DNA of 64,000 bases from Hippophae tibetana. Lineage: Eukaryota > Streptophyta > Magnoliopsida > Rosales > Elaeagnaceae. Shown piece by piece: positions 25,401-37,683 of the stretch. The notes under the pieces are model-generated. The model was not told the DNA's origin, did not search any database, and saw only the letters and a program-made list of their open reading frames with translations. Positions within the stretch are counted from its first letter, which is position 1; each line of letters begins with the position of its first letter. The translations under genes were made by a program, and so were the position numbers. Location: assembly GCA_037013495.1 (NCBI GenBank), contig CM072810.1, forward strand, positions 22,141,343 through 22,205,342, read 5' to 3'.

Positions 25401-28400
25401 GTTTCATCCTCATGCTTGTTATAGAGTTCAAAATTTCTGTTCAGCTTCATAGTTCTAGATTTATTTTGTTTCTGAAATTCCTATATGAATGGTCTCTAAA
25501 ATGTTTCATGTTGTTTGGAAGAAGTACAACTGTAAATTCATTAAAAAAATCATTTTAGAGCTCGAATTAGCTTTTTTTAAAATCCCTAAAAAATGGTTTA
25601 TTCTTTCTAAGAAATTTAGTAAATCTTTAGGAAATTAGAACCATCTTCTCTTCATTGGTATTAGATTCATCATTTCTAACAATTGTGTCAAAAACATTTT
25701 CGTTCGGAGAACTATCTTTGATGTCTTGAAAGCCAAGCTATTTGGGTCCTCGAAAATGGATTGCTCTCATCTTAGATACGAGTGTGCAGATCAAATACTT
25801 GCCCAACTTATTCATTTAACAGTAAGTTCACAAGGCTTGTACATTTATTTAAGCAAGGTAACTTTGGCTTGAAAATGATAATGTAGACTAGCAACAATTT
25901 TCTCAAACTAGTTCTCTTTCCTAATAGGTCCTCACAAGTTATACGAGTAATTGATTGTGTTTGAAAAAGAAGCATAGAATATTCTCAAAGTTTCATCCTC
26001 TTGCATGATATAGAGTTCAAAACTTTTTTTCAGCTTCCTAATTCTAGATTTATTTTCTTCCTCAAATGCCTATATGAGTGGTCTCGAAAATATTTAATGT
26101 TGTTTGGAAGAAATACAAATGTAAATTCTTTGAAATAATCATTTTAGAGCTCGGACTACCTTTTTATTAAAATCCCTAAAAAAGGTTTATTCTTTCTCAG
26201 AAATTTAGTAAATCTTTGGGAAGTAGAGCCATTTTCTCTTTGTTGGTATTAGAGTCATCATTTATAACAATTGTGTCCAAAACATCTTCGTTCGGAGCAT
26301 TATCCTTGATGTCTTGAAAGCCATGTTATTCCCTCCTCTTAAGTAGATTGCTCTCATATTGGATACAAGTGATGTAGTTGGAATACTTTCCCAATTGATT
26401 CATTTAATAGTAAGTTCACAAGGCTTGCATATATATTTAAGCAAGGTAACTTTGGCTTGAAAATGATAATTATGGCTAGCAACAATTTTCTCAATCTACT
26501 TCTCTTTCCTAATAGGTCCATCCAAATTGTACGGGTAGTTGATAATGTTTGAAAAACTTGCATATAAGTGGTTCAAAGTTTCATCCTCTTGCATGATATT
26601 GAGCTCAAAATTTCCGTTCAGCTTCATAGTTATTGATTTATTTTGTTGCTCCAATTCCTATATGAGTGGTCTCCAAAGTGTTTCATGTTGTTTGGAAGAA
26701 GTACAACTGTAAATTCATTGAAAAAATCATCTTAGAGCTCGAATTACCTTTTTTTAAAATCCCTAAAAAAGGGTTTATTCTTTCTAAGAAATTTAGTAAA
26801 TCTTTAGGAAAGTAGAACCATTTTCTCTTCATTGGTATTAGAGTCACATTTCAAACAATTGTGTCAAAATCATCTTCGTTCGGACAACTATCTTTGATGT
26901 CTTCAAAGCCAAGCTATTTGGGTCCTCGAAAATGGATTGCTCTTATCTTAGAATCAAGTGATGCAATTCAAATACTTTCCCAACTTATTCATTTAACAGT
27001 AAGTTCACAACGCTTGTACATGTATTTAACCAAGGTAAATTTGGCTTGAAAATGATAATGTAGACTAGCAACAATTTTTTCAATCTAGTTCTCTTTCCTA
27101 ATAGGTCCACCCAAACTGTACGAGTAGTTTATAATGTTTGAAAAACCTGCATCGAATTGTTTCAATTTTCATCATTTTGCATGATATAGAGCTCAAAATT
27201 TCTGTTCAGCTTCATAGTTCTAAATTTATTTTGTTGCTCAAATGCTTATATGAGTGGTCTCTAAAATGTTTCATGTTGTTTGGAAGAAGTACAACAATAA
27301 ATACAATATAATAATCATTTTAGACCTCGGATTATCTTTTTCTAAAACCCACAAAAGAGGGTTTATTCTTTCCAAGAAATTTAGTAAATCTCTAGGCAAG
27401 TAGAGCCATTTTCTCTTCATTGGTATTAGATTCATGATTTCTAAATATTGTGTCAAAAACATCTTCGTTCAGACCACTCTGATATCTTGAAAGCCAAGCT
27501 CTTGCCGTCCTCCAATATGGATGGCTCTCATATTGGAAACAAGTGATGCAGTTCAAATACTTGCCCAACTGATTCATTTAACATTAAGTTCACAATGCTT
27601 GTACATGTATTTAATTAAGGTAACTTTGTCTTGAAAATGATAAGCTGGGCTAGCAACAATTTTCTCAATCTACTTCTCTCTCCTAATAGGCCCATCCAAA
27701 TTGTACGAGTAGATGATAATGTTTGAAAAACCTGCATAGAATGTTTTTCAAAGTTTCATCCTCTTGCATGATATAGAGTTCAAAATTTCTGTTCAGCTTC
27801 AAATTCTTGATTTATTTTATTGCTCAAATGCCTATATGAGTGGTTTCCAAAATATTTCATGTTGATTGGAACAAGTACAACAATAAATTCAATATAATAA
27901 TCATTTTAGTTCTCGGATTACCTTTTTCTAAAACCCTTAAAAGAGGGTTTATTCTTTCTAAGAAATTTAGAATATCTCTAGGCCAGTAGAGCCATTTCCT
28001 CTTCATTGGTATTAGAGTCCTCATTTATAACAATTGTGTCAAAAAAAACTTCGTTCGGACCAATATCCTTGATGTCTTAAAAGCCAAGCTCTTTCCGTTC
28101 TCGAAGGTGGATGGCTCTCATCTTGGATAGAATTGATGCAATTCGAATACATGCCCAACTGATTCAATTAATAGTAAGTTCACAAGCCTTGTACATGTAT
28201 TCATACATGGTAACTTTGGCCTGAAAATGGTAAGGTAGGCTAGCAAATTTTTTATCAATCTACTTCTTTTTCCTAATAGGTCCATCTGAATTGTACGAGT
28301 AGTTGATAATGTTTGAAAAACCTGCATAGAATTAGTTCAAAGTTTCATCATCTTGCATGATATAAAGTTCAAAATTTCTGTTCAGCTTCATAGTTCTAGA

Positions 28401-30680
28401 TTTATTTTATTGCTCAAATTCCTGTATGAGTGGTCTCCGAAAAGTTTCATGTTGTTTGGAAGAAGTACAACTGTAAATTCATTAAAATAATCATTTTAAA
28501 GCTCGGATTTCCTTTTTTTTTAAATCCCTAAAAAAGGGTTTATTCTTTCTAAGAAATTTAGTAAATCTCTAGGCAAGTAGAGCCATTTTCTCTTCATTGG
28601 TATTAGATTCATCATTTCTAACAATTCTGTCAAAATATCTTCGTTCAGACAACTATCTTTGATGTGTTGAAAGTCAAGCTCTTTCCATCCTCGAAAGTGG
28701 ATTGCTCTCGTCTTGAAAATAAGTGATGTAGTTCGAATACTTTCCAAACTGATTCATTTAACAGTTCCCAAGGCTTGTACATGTATATAACCAAGGTAAC
28801 TTGGGCTTGAAAATGATAAGGTAGGCTAGCAACAATTTTCTCAATCTATTTTTCTTTCCTATTAGGTCCACAAGAGTTATACGAGTAGTTTATAGTGTTT
28901 GATCCTCTTGCATGATATAGAGTTCACAATTTTTGTTCAGCTTCATAATTCTAGATTTATTTTCTTCCTCAAATACATATATGAGTGGTCTCCGAAATAT
29001 TTCATGCTGTTTGGAAGAAGTACAACTGTAAATTCTTTCAAATAATCATTTTAGTGCTCGGATTACCTTTTTTTTAAATCCCTAAAAAAGGTTTATTCTT
29101 CCGAAGAAATTTAGTAAATATCTAGGAAGGTAGAGCCATTTTCTCTTTATTGGTATTAGAGACATTATTTCAAACAATTGTGTCAAAAACATCTTCGTAC
29201 GGAATACTATCCTTGATGTCTTGGAAGACATGTTGTTTCCCTTCTCTAAAGTAGATTGCTCTCATATTGGATACAAGTGATGTAGTTGGAATATATGCCC
29301 AACTGATTCATTTAACAGTAAGTTCACAAGGCTTGTATATGTATTTGAGGAAGGTAACTTTGGCTTGAAAATGATAATGTAGGCTAGCAAAAATTTTCTC
29401 AATCTACTTCTCTTTCCTAATAGGTCCATCCAAATTGTACGGGTAGTTGATAATGTTTCAAAAACCTGCATATAAGTTGTTCAAAGTTTCATCCTCTTGC
29501 ATGATATAGAGCTCAAAATTTCTGTTCAGCTTCATAGTTATAGATTTATTTTGTTTTTCAAATTCCTATATGAGTGGCCTCCAAAACGCTTCATGTTGTT
29601 TGGAAGAAGTACAACTGTTAATTCATTGAAATAATCATTTTAGAGCTTGGATTCCCTTTTTTTAAAATCCCTAAAAAAGGGTTTATTCTTTCTAAGAAAT
29701 TTAGTAAATCTTTAGGGAAGTAGAACGTTTTTCTCTTCATTGGTATTAGAGTCATCATTTCTAACAATTGTGTGAAAAACATCTCCGTTCGGACAACTAT
29801 ATTTGATGTCTTGAAAGCCAAGCTATTTGCGTCCTCGAAAAAATGGATTGTTCTCATCTTGGATACAAGTGATGCAGTTCAAATACTTGCCTAACTGATT
29901 CATTTAACAGTAAGTTCACAAGGCTTGTACATGTATTTAAGCAAGGTAACTTTGTCTTGAAAATGATAATGTAGGCTAGCAACAATTTTCTCAATCTAGT
30001 TCTCTTTTACTAATAGGTCCACCCAAATTGTACGAGTAGTTTATAATGTTTGAAAAACATGCATCGAATTTGTTCAAAGTTTCATCATTTTGCATGATAT
30101 AGAGCTCAAAATTTCTCTTCAGCTTCATAGTTTTAAATTTATTTTGTTGCACAAATGCCTATATGAGTGGTCTCCAAAATGTTTCATGTTGTTTGGAAGA
30201 AGTACAATTGTGCATTCTTTGAAATAATAATTTTCGAGCTTGGATTATATTTTTTTTAAATCCCTAAAAAAGGGTTTATTCTTTCTATGATATTTAGTAC
30301 TTCTATAGGCAAGTAGAGCCATTTTCTCTTCATTGGTATTAGAGTCATCATTTCTAAAAATTATGTCAAAAACATCTTCGTTCGGACCACTATCTTTGAT
30401 GTCTTGAAAGCCAAGCTCTTGGAGTTCGAATACTTGCCCAACAGATTCATTTAATATTAAGTTCACAACACTTGTACATGTATTTAATTAAGGTAACATT
30501 GTCTTGAAAATAATAAGGTGGGCTAGCAAAAATTTTCTCAATCTACTTCTCTCTCCTAATAGGCCCATCCAAATTGTACGAGTAGTTGATAATGTTTGAA
30601 AAACCTTCCTAGAATTCGTCCAAAGTTTTATCATCTTGTGTGATATAGAGTTCAAAATTTATGTTCAGCTTCATAGTTCT

Positions 30681-31119
30681 AGATTTATTTTGTAGCTCAA
30701 ATGCCTATATGAGTGGTTCTGGAAATGTTTCATGTTGTTTGGAAGAAGTACAATTGTAAATTCATTGAAACAATCATTTTAGAGCTCGGATTACCTTTTT
30801 TTAAAATCCCTAAAAAAAGGTTTATTCTTTCTAAGAAATTTTGTAAAACTGTAGGCAAGTACAGTCATTTTCTCTTCATTGGTATCAGAGTCATCATTTC
30901 TAACAATTGTGTCAAAACATCTTCGTTCGGACAACTATCTTTGTTGTCTTGAAAGCGAAACTCTTTCCGTCCTTGAAAGTGGATTGCTCTCATCTTGGAT
31001 ACAAGTGATGCAGTTAGAATACTTGCCCAAGTGATTCATTTAACAGTAAGTTCCCAATGCTTGTACATGTATATAAGCAAGGTAACTTGGGCTTGAAAAT
31101 GATAAGGTAGGCTAGCAAA
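30681..31119 (-). repeat. Segment near-identical to 19018-19457
   Basis: This is the partner of the segment at 19018. It begins at the GTAGCTCAAATGCC variant and ends where CTAGCAAATAATTTC replaces CTAGCAACAATTTTC. Recent gene conversion or a duplicated patch explains it better than independent drift. Confidence 0.8.
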
Positions 31120-34100
31120 TAATTTCTCAATCTACTTTCCTTTCCTAATAGGTCCACACAAGTTATACGGGTAGTTGATTGTGGTTGAAAAAGATGCATA
31201 GAATATTCTAAAAGTTTCATCCTCTGGCATCATATAGAGTTCAAAACTTTTGTCTAGCTTTATAATTCTAGATTTATTTTCTTCCTCAAATGCCTATATG
31301 AGTGGTCTCCAAAATGTTTCATGTTGTTTGGAAGAAGTACAACTGTAAATTCTTTGAAATAATTATTTTAGAGATCGGATTACCTTTTTTTAAAATCCCT
31401 AAAAATTTTTTATTATTTCTAAGACATTTAGTAAATTTTTGGGCAAGTAGAGCCATTTTCGCTTTGTTGGTATTAGAGTCATCATTTCTAACAATTGTGT
31501 CAAAAATATCTTCGCTCGGACCACTATCCTTGATGTCTTGAAATTCATGCTCTTTCCCTTCTCTAAAGTAGATTGCTCTCATATTGGATACAAGTGATGC
31601 AGTTTGAATACTTGCAAAAGTGATTCATTTAACAGTAAGTTCACAAGGCTTGTACATGTATTTAAAAAAGGTAATTTTGGCTTGAAAATGATATTGTAAG
31701 CTAGCAACAATTTTCTCAATCTACTTCTCTTTCCCAATAGGTCCACCCAAATTGTACGAGTAGTTGATAATGTTTGAAAAAATGCATAGAATTTGTTCAA
31801 AGTTTCATCCTCATGCTTGATATAGAGTTCAAAATTTTTGTTCAGCTTCATAGTTCTAGATTTATTTTGTTACTGAAATGCCTATATGAGTGGTCTCTAA
31901 AATGTTACATGTTGTTTGGAAGAAGTACAACTCTAAATTCATTGAAATAATCATTTTAGAGCTGAGATTACCTTTTTTTAAATCCCTAAAAAAGGTTTAT
32001 TCTTTCTAAGAAATTTAGTAAATCTCTAGGCAAGTAGAGCCATTTTCTCTTTATTGGTATTAGAGTAATCATTTATAACAATTATGTCAAAAACATCTTC
32101 GTTCGGAGCACTATCCTTGATGTCTTCAAAGCCATGTTGTTTCTCTCCTCTAAAGTAGATTGTTCTCATATTGGATACAAGTGATGTAGTTCGAATACTT
32201 GGCCAACTGATTCATTTAATAGTAAGTTCACAAGGCTTGTACATGGATTTAAGCAAGGTAACTTTGGCTTGAAAATAACAAGGTAAGCTAGAAACTATTT
32301 TCTCAATCTACTTCTCTTTCCTAATAGGTCCACCCAAATTGTTCGAGAAGTAGATAATTTTTGAAAAAACTGCATAGAATTCGTTCCAAGTTTCATCATC
32401 TTGCATCATATAGTTTTCAAAATTTCTGTTTAGCTTCATAGTTCTATATTTATTTTGTTGCTCAAATGCCAATATGAGTGGTCTCGAAAATGTTTCATGT
32501 TGTTTGCAAGAAGTACAACTGTAAATTCATTGAAAGAATCATTTTAGAGCTTAGATTTCCTTTTTTTAAATCCCTAAAAAAGTTTATTCTTTCTAAGAAA
32601 TTTAGTAAATCTCTGGGCAAGTAGAGCCATTTTCTCTTCATTGGTATTAGAGTCATCATTTCTAACAATTCTGTCAAAAACATCTTCGCCTGGACCACTA
32701 TCCTTGATGTCTATAAAGCTAAGCTCTTTTCGTCCTCAAAATTGGATCGCTATCATATTGGCGAACAATGATGCAATTCGAATACTTACCCAACTGATTT
32801 ATTTAACAGTAAGTTCACAACGCTTTTACAAGTATTTAAGCTAGGTAAATTTGTTTTGAAAATGATAAGGTAGACTAGGAACAATTTTCTTAATCTGATT
32901 CTCTTTCCTAATAGGTCCATCCAAATTGTATGAGTAGTTGATAATGTTTGAAAAACCTGCATAGAATTCGTTCAAAGTTTCATCATCTTGCATGATATAG
33001 AGTTCAAAATTTCTGTTCATCTTCATAGTTCTAGATTTTTTTTCTTGCTTAAATGCCTATATGAGTGGGCTCCAAACTATTTCATGTTGTTTGGAAGAAG
33101 TATAACAGTAAATTCATTGAAATAATCATTTTAGAGCTTGGATTGCCTTTTTTTAAAATCCCTAAAATAAGGTTTATTCATTTTAAGAAATTTAGTAAAT
33201 CTCTATGCAAGTAGAGCCATTTTCTCTTCATTGGTATTAGAGTTATCGTTTCTAAAAATTTGGTCAAAAACATCTTTGCGTGGACCAATATCCTTGATGT
33301 CTATAAATCCAAGCTCTTTCCGTCTTCGAAAGTGGATTGCCCTTATATTGGCAAAAAGTGATGTAGTTCGAATACTTTCGAAATTCTTTCATTTAACAGT
33401 AAGTTCACAGGCCTTGTACATGGATTTAAGCAAGTAACAATTTTCCTAATCTACTTCTCTTTCCTAATAGGTCCACCATAATTTTACGAGTAGTTGATAA
33501 TGTTTGAAAAATCTGCATTAAATTTGTTCAAAGTTTCATCATTTTGCATGATATAGAGTTCAAAATTTATCTTCAGCTTCATAGTTCTAGATTTATTTTG
33601 TTGCTCAAATGCCAATATGAGTGGTCTTCAAAATATTTCATATTGTTTGGAAGAAGTATAACAATAAATTTAATATAATAATCATTTTAGACCTCAGATT
33701 ACCTTTTTCTAAAACCCCTAAAAGAGGGTTTATTCTTTCTAAGAAATTTTGTAAATATCTAGGCAAGTAGAGCCATTTTCTCTTCATTGGTATTAGAGTC
33801 ATCATTTCTAACAATTGTGTCAAAAACATCTTCGCTCAAAACACTATCCATGATGCCTTGAAAGCCAAGCTTTTTCCCCCATCTAAAGAAGAATTCCCTC
33901 ATATTGGATACAAGTGATGCAATTCGAATACTTGCCCCACTAATTCATTTAACAGTAAGTTCACAAGGCTTATACATGTATTTAAAAAAGGTAATTTTGG
34001 CTTGAAAATTATATTGTAAGCTAGCAACAATTTTCTCAATCTAGTTCTCTTTCCCAATAGCTCCACCCAAATTGTACGAGTAGTTGATAATGTTTGAAAA

Positions 34101-34765
34101 ACATGCATAGAATTTGTTCAAAGTTTCATCCTCATGCTTGATATAGATTTCAAAATTTCTGCTAAGCTTCATAGTTCTAAATTTATTTTGTTACTGAAAT
34201 GCCTATATGAGTGGTCTCTAAAATGTTTCATGTTGTTTGGAAGAAGTACAACTGTAAATTCATTGAAATAATCATTTTAGAGCTGAGATTACCTTTTTTT
34301 AAATCCCTAAAAAAGGTTTATTCTTTCTAAGAAATTTAGTAAATCTCTAGGCAAGTAGAGCCATTTTCTCTTTATTGGTATTAGAGTAATCATTTATAAC
34401 AATTGTGCCAAAAACATCTTCGTTTGGAGCACTATCCTTGATGTCTTGCAATCCATGTTGTTTCTCTCCTCTAAAGTAGATTGTTCTCATATTGGATACA
34501 AGTGATGTAGTTCGAATACTTGGCCAACTGATTCATTTAATAGTAAGTTCACAAGGCTTGTACATGGATTTAAGCAAGGTAACTTTGGCTTGAAAATGAC
34601 AACTTAAGCTAGCAATGATTTTCTCAATCGACTTCTCTTTACTAATAGGTCCACCCAAATTGTTCGAGAAGTAGATAATTTTTGAAAAAACTGCATTGAA
34701 TTCGTTCCAAGTTTCATCTTCTTGCATGATATAGTTTTCAAAATTTCTGTTTAGCTTCATAGTTC

Positions 34766-37111
34766 TATATTTATTATGTTGCTCAAATGCCTATATGAGT
34801 GGTCTCGAAAATGTTTCATGTTGTTTGGAACAAGTACAACTGTAAATTCATTGAAATAATCATTTTAGAGCTTAGATTACCTTTTTTTAAAATCCCTAAA
34901 AAAGGTTTATTCTTTCTAAGAAATTTAGTAAATCTCTGGGCAAGTAGAGTCATTTTCTCTTCATTGGTATTAGAGTCATCATTTCTAACAATTCTGTCAA
35001 AAACATCTTCGCCTGGACCACTATCCTTGATGTCTATAAAGCCAAGCTCCTTCCGTCCTCAAAATTGGATCGCTATCATATTGGCAAACAATGATGCAAT
35101 TCGAATACTTACCCAACTGATTTATTTAACAGTAAGTTCACAACTCTTTTACAAGTATTAAGCTAGGTAAATTTGTCTTGAAAATGATAAGGTAGGCTAG
35201 GAACAATTTTCTTAATCTGCTTCTCTTTCCTAATAGGTCCATCCAAATTGTATGAGTAGTTGATAATGTTTGAAAAACCTGCGTAGAATTCGTTCAAAGT
35301 TTCTTCATCTTGCATGATATAGAGTTCAAAATTTATGTTCATCTTCATAGTTCTAGATTTATTTTGTTGCTTAAATGATTATATGAGTGGGCTCCAAACT
35401 ATTTCATGTTGTTTGGAAGAAGTATAACAGTAAATTCATTGAAATAATCATTTTAGAGCTTGGATTACCTTTTTTTAAAATCCCTAATATAAGGTTTATT
35501 CTTTTCAAGAAATTTGGTAAATCTCTAGGCAAGTAGAGCCATTTTCTCTTCATTGGTATTTGAGTTATCGTTTCTAACAATTTTGGTCAAAAACATCTTT
35601 GCCTGGACCAATATCCTTGATGTCTATAAATCCAAGCTCTTTCCGTGTTCGAAAGTGGATTGCCCTTATATTGGCAAAAAGTGATGTAGTGCGAATACTT
35701 TCCAAATTCTTTCATTTAACAGTAAGTTCACAGGCCTTGTACATGGATTTAAGCAAGGTAATTTTGGCTTGAAAATATGGTAAGCTAGCAAAAATTTTCC
35801 CAATCTACTTCTCTTTCCTAATAGGTCCACCCAAATTTTACGAGTAGTTGATAATGATTGAAAAATATGCATTAAATTTGTTCAAAGTTTCATCATTTTG
35901 CATGATATAGAGTTCAAAATTTCTGTTCAGCTTCATAGTTCTAGATTTATTTTGTTGCTCAAATGCCTATATGAGTGGTCTCGAAAATGTTTCATGTTGT
36001 TTGGAAGAAAAAGAACTCTAAATTCATTGAAAGAATCATTTTAGAGCTTAGATTACCTTTTTTTTAAATCCCTAAAAAAGGTTTATTCTTTCTAAGAAAT
36101 TTAGTAAATCTCTAGGCAAGTAGAGCCATTTTCTCTTCATTGGTATTAGAGTCATCATTTCTAACAATTCTGTCAAAAACATCTTCGCCTGGACCACTAT
36201 CCTTGATGTCTATAAAGCCAAGCTCTTTCCATCCTCAAAATTGGATCGCTATCATATTGGCAAACAATGATGCAATTCGAATACTTACCCAACTGATTTA
36301 TTTAACAGTAAGTTCACAACTCTTTTACAAGTATTAAGCTAGGTAAATTTGTCTTGAAAATGATAAGGTAGGCTAGGAACAATTTTCTTAATCTGCTTCT
36401 CTTTCCTAATAGGTCCATCCAAATTGTATGAGTAGTTGATAATGTTTGAAAAACCTGCATAGAATTCATTCAAAGTTTCTTCATCTTGCATGATATAGAG
36501 TTCAAAATTTATGTTCATCTTCATAGTTCTAGATTTATTTTGTTGCTTAAATGATTATATGAGTGGGCTCCAAACTATTTCATGTTGTTTGGAAGAAGTA
36601 TAACAGTAAATTCATTGAAATAATCATTTTAGAGCTTGGATTACCTTTTTTTAAAATCCCTAATATAAGGTTTATTCTTTTCAAGAAATTTGGTAAATCT
36701 CTAGGCAAGTAGAGCCATTTTCTCTTCATTGGTATTTGAGTTATCGTTTCTAACAATTTGGTCAAAAACATCTTTGCCTGGACCAATATCCTTGATGTCT
36801 ATAAATCCAAGCTCTTTCCGTGTTCGAAAGTGGATTGCCCTTATATTGGCAAAAAGTGATGTAGTGCGAATACTTTCCAAATTCTTTCATTTAACAGTAA
36901 GTTCACAGGCCTTGTACATGGATTTAAGCAAGGTAATTTTGGCTTGAAAATATGGTAAGCTAGCAAAAATTTTCCCAATCTACTTCTCTTTCCTAATAGG
37001 TCCAGCCAAATTTTACGAGTAGTTGATAATGATTGAAAAATATGCATTAAATTTGTTCAAAGTTTCATCATTTTGCATGATATAGAGTTCAAAATTTCTG
37101 TTCAGCTTCAT
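34766..37111 (-). repeat. Tandem duplication of a two-unit block
   Basis: Two successive dimers, 34766-35935 and 35936-37111, are almost the same. Minus-strand peptides at 35163-35348 and 36339-36524 are identical, and those at 35666-35872 and 36841-37047 differ at one residue. Within each dimer the two units belong to different subtypes (FELYIMQDEETL and LNPCTRP types). This is the clearest higher-order repeat in the array and implies a recent local amplification. Confidence 0.85.
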
Positions 37112-37683
37112 AGTTCTAGATTTATTTTGTTGCTCAAATGCCTATATGAGTGGTCTCGAAAATATTTCATGTTGTTTGGAAGAAAAAGAACTCTAAATTC
37201 ATTGAAAGAATCATTTTAGAGCTTAGATTATCTTTTTTTAAATCCCTAAAAAAGGTTTATTCTTTCTAAGAAATTTAGTAAATCTCTCGGCAAGTAGAGC
37301 CATTTTCTCTTCATTGGTATTAGAGTCATCATTTCTAACAATTCTGTCAAAAACATCTTCGCCTGGACCACTATCCATGATGCCTATAAAGCCAAGCCTT
37401 TTCCCCCATATAAAGAAGAATTCCCTCATATTGGATACAAGTGATGCAATTCGAATACTTGCCCCACTAATTCATTTAACAGTAAGTTCACAAAGCTTGT
37501 ACATGTATTTAAAAAAGGTAATTTTGGCTTGAAAATGATATTGTAAGCTAGCAACAATTTTCTCAATCTTCTTCGAATATCTAATAGGTCCATCCAATTG
37601 TACGAGTAGTTGAAAATGTTTGAAAAACCTGCATAGAATTTGTTCAAAGTTTCATCATCATGCATGATATAGAATTCAAAATT

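Noticed and set aside
34799..35161. Open plus-strand frame of 120 codons in the array, with similar 79-codon frames repeated in many units
   Set aside because: It is the antisense of the gag-derived unit; length varies with local mutations and the sequence has no recognisable domain.
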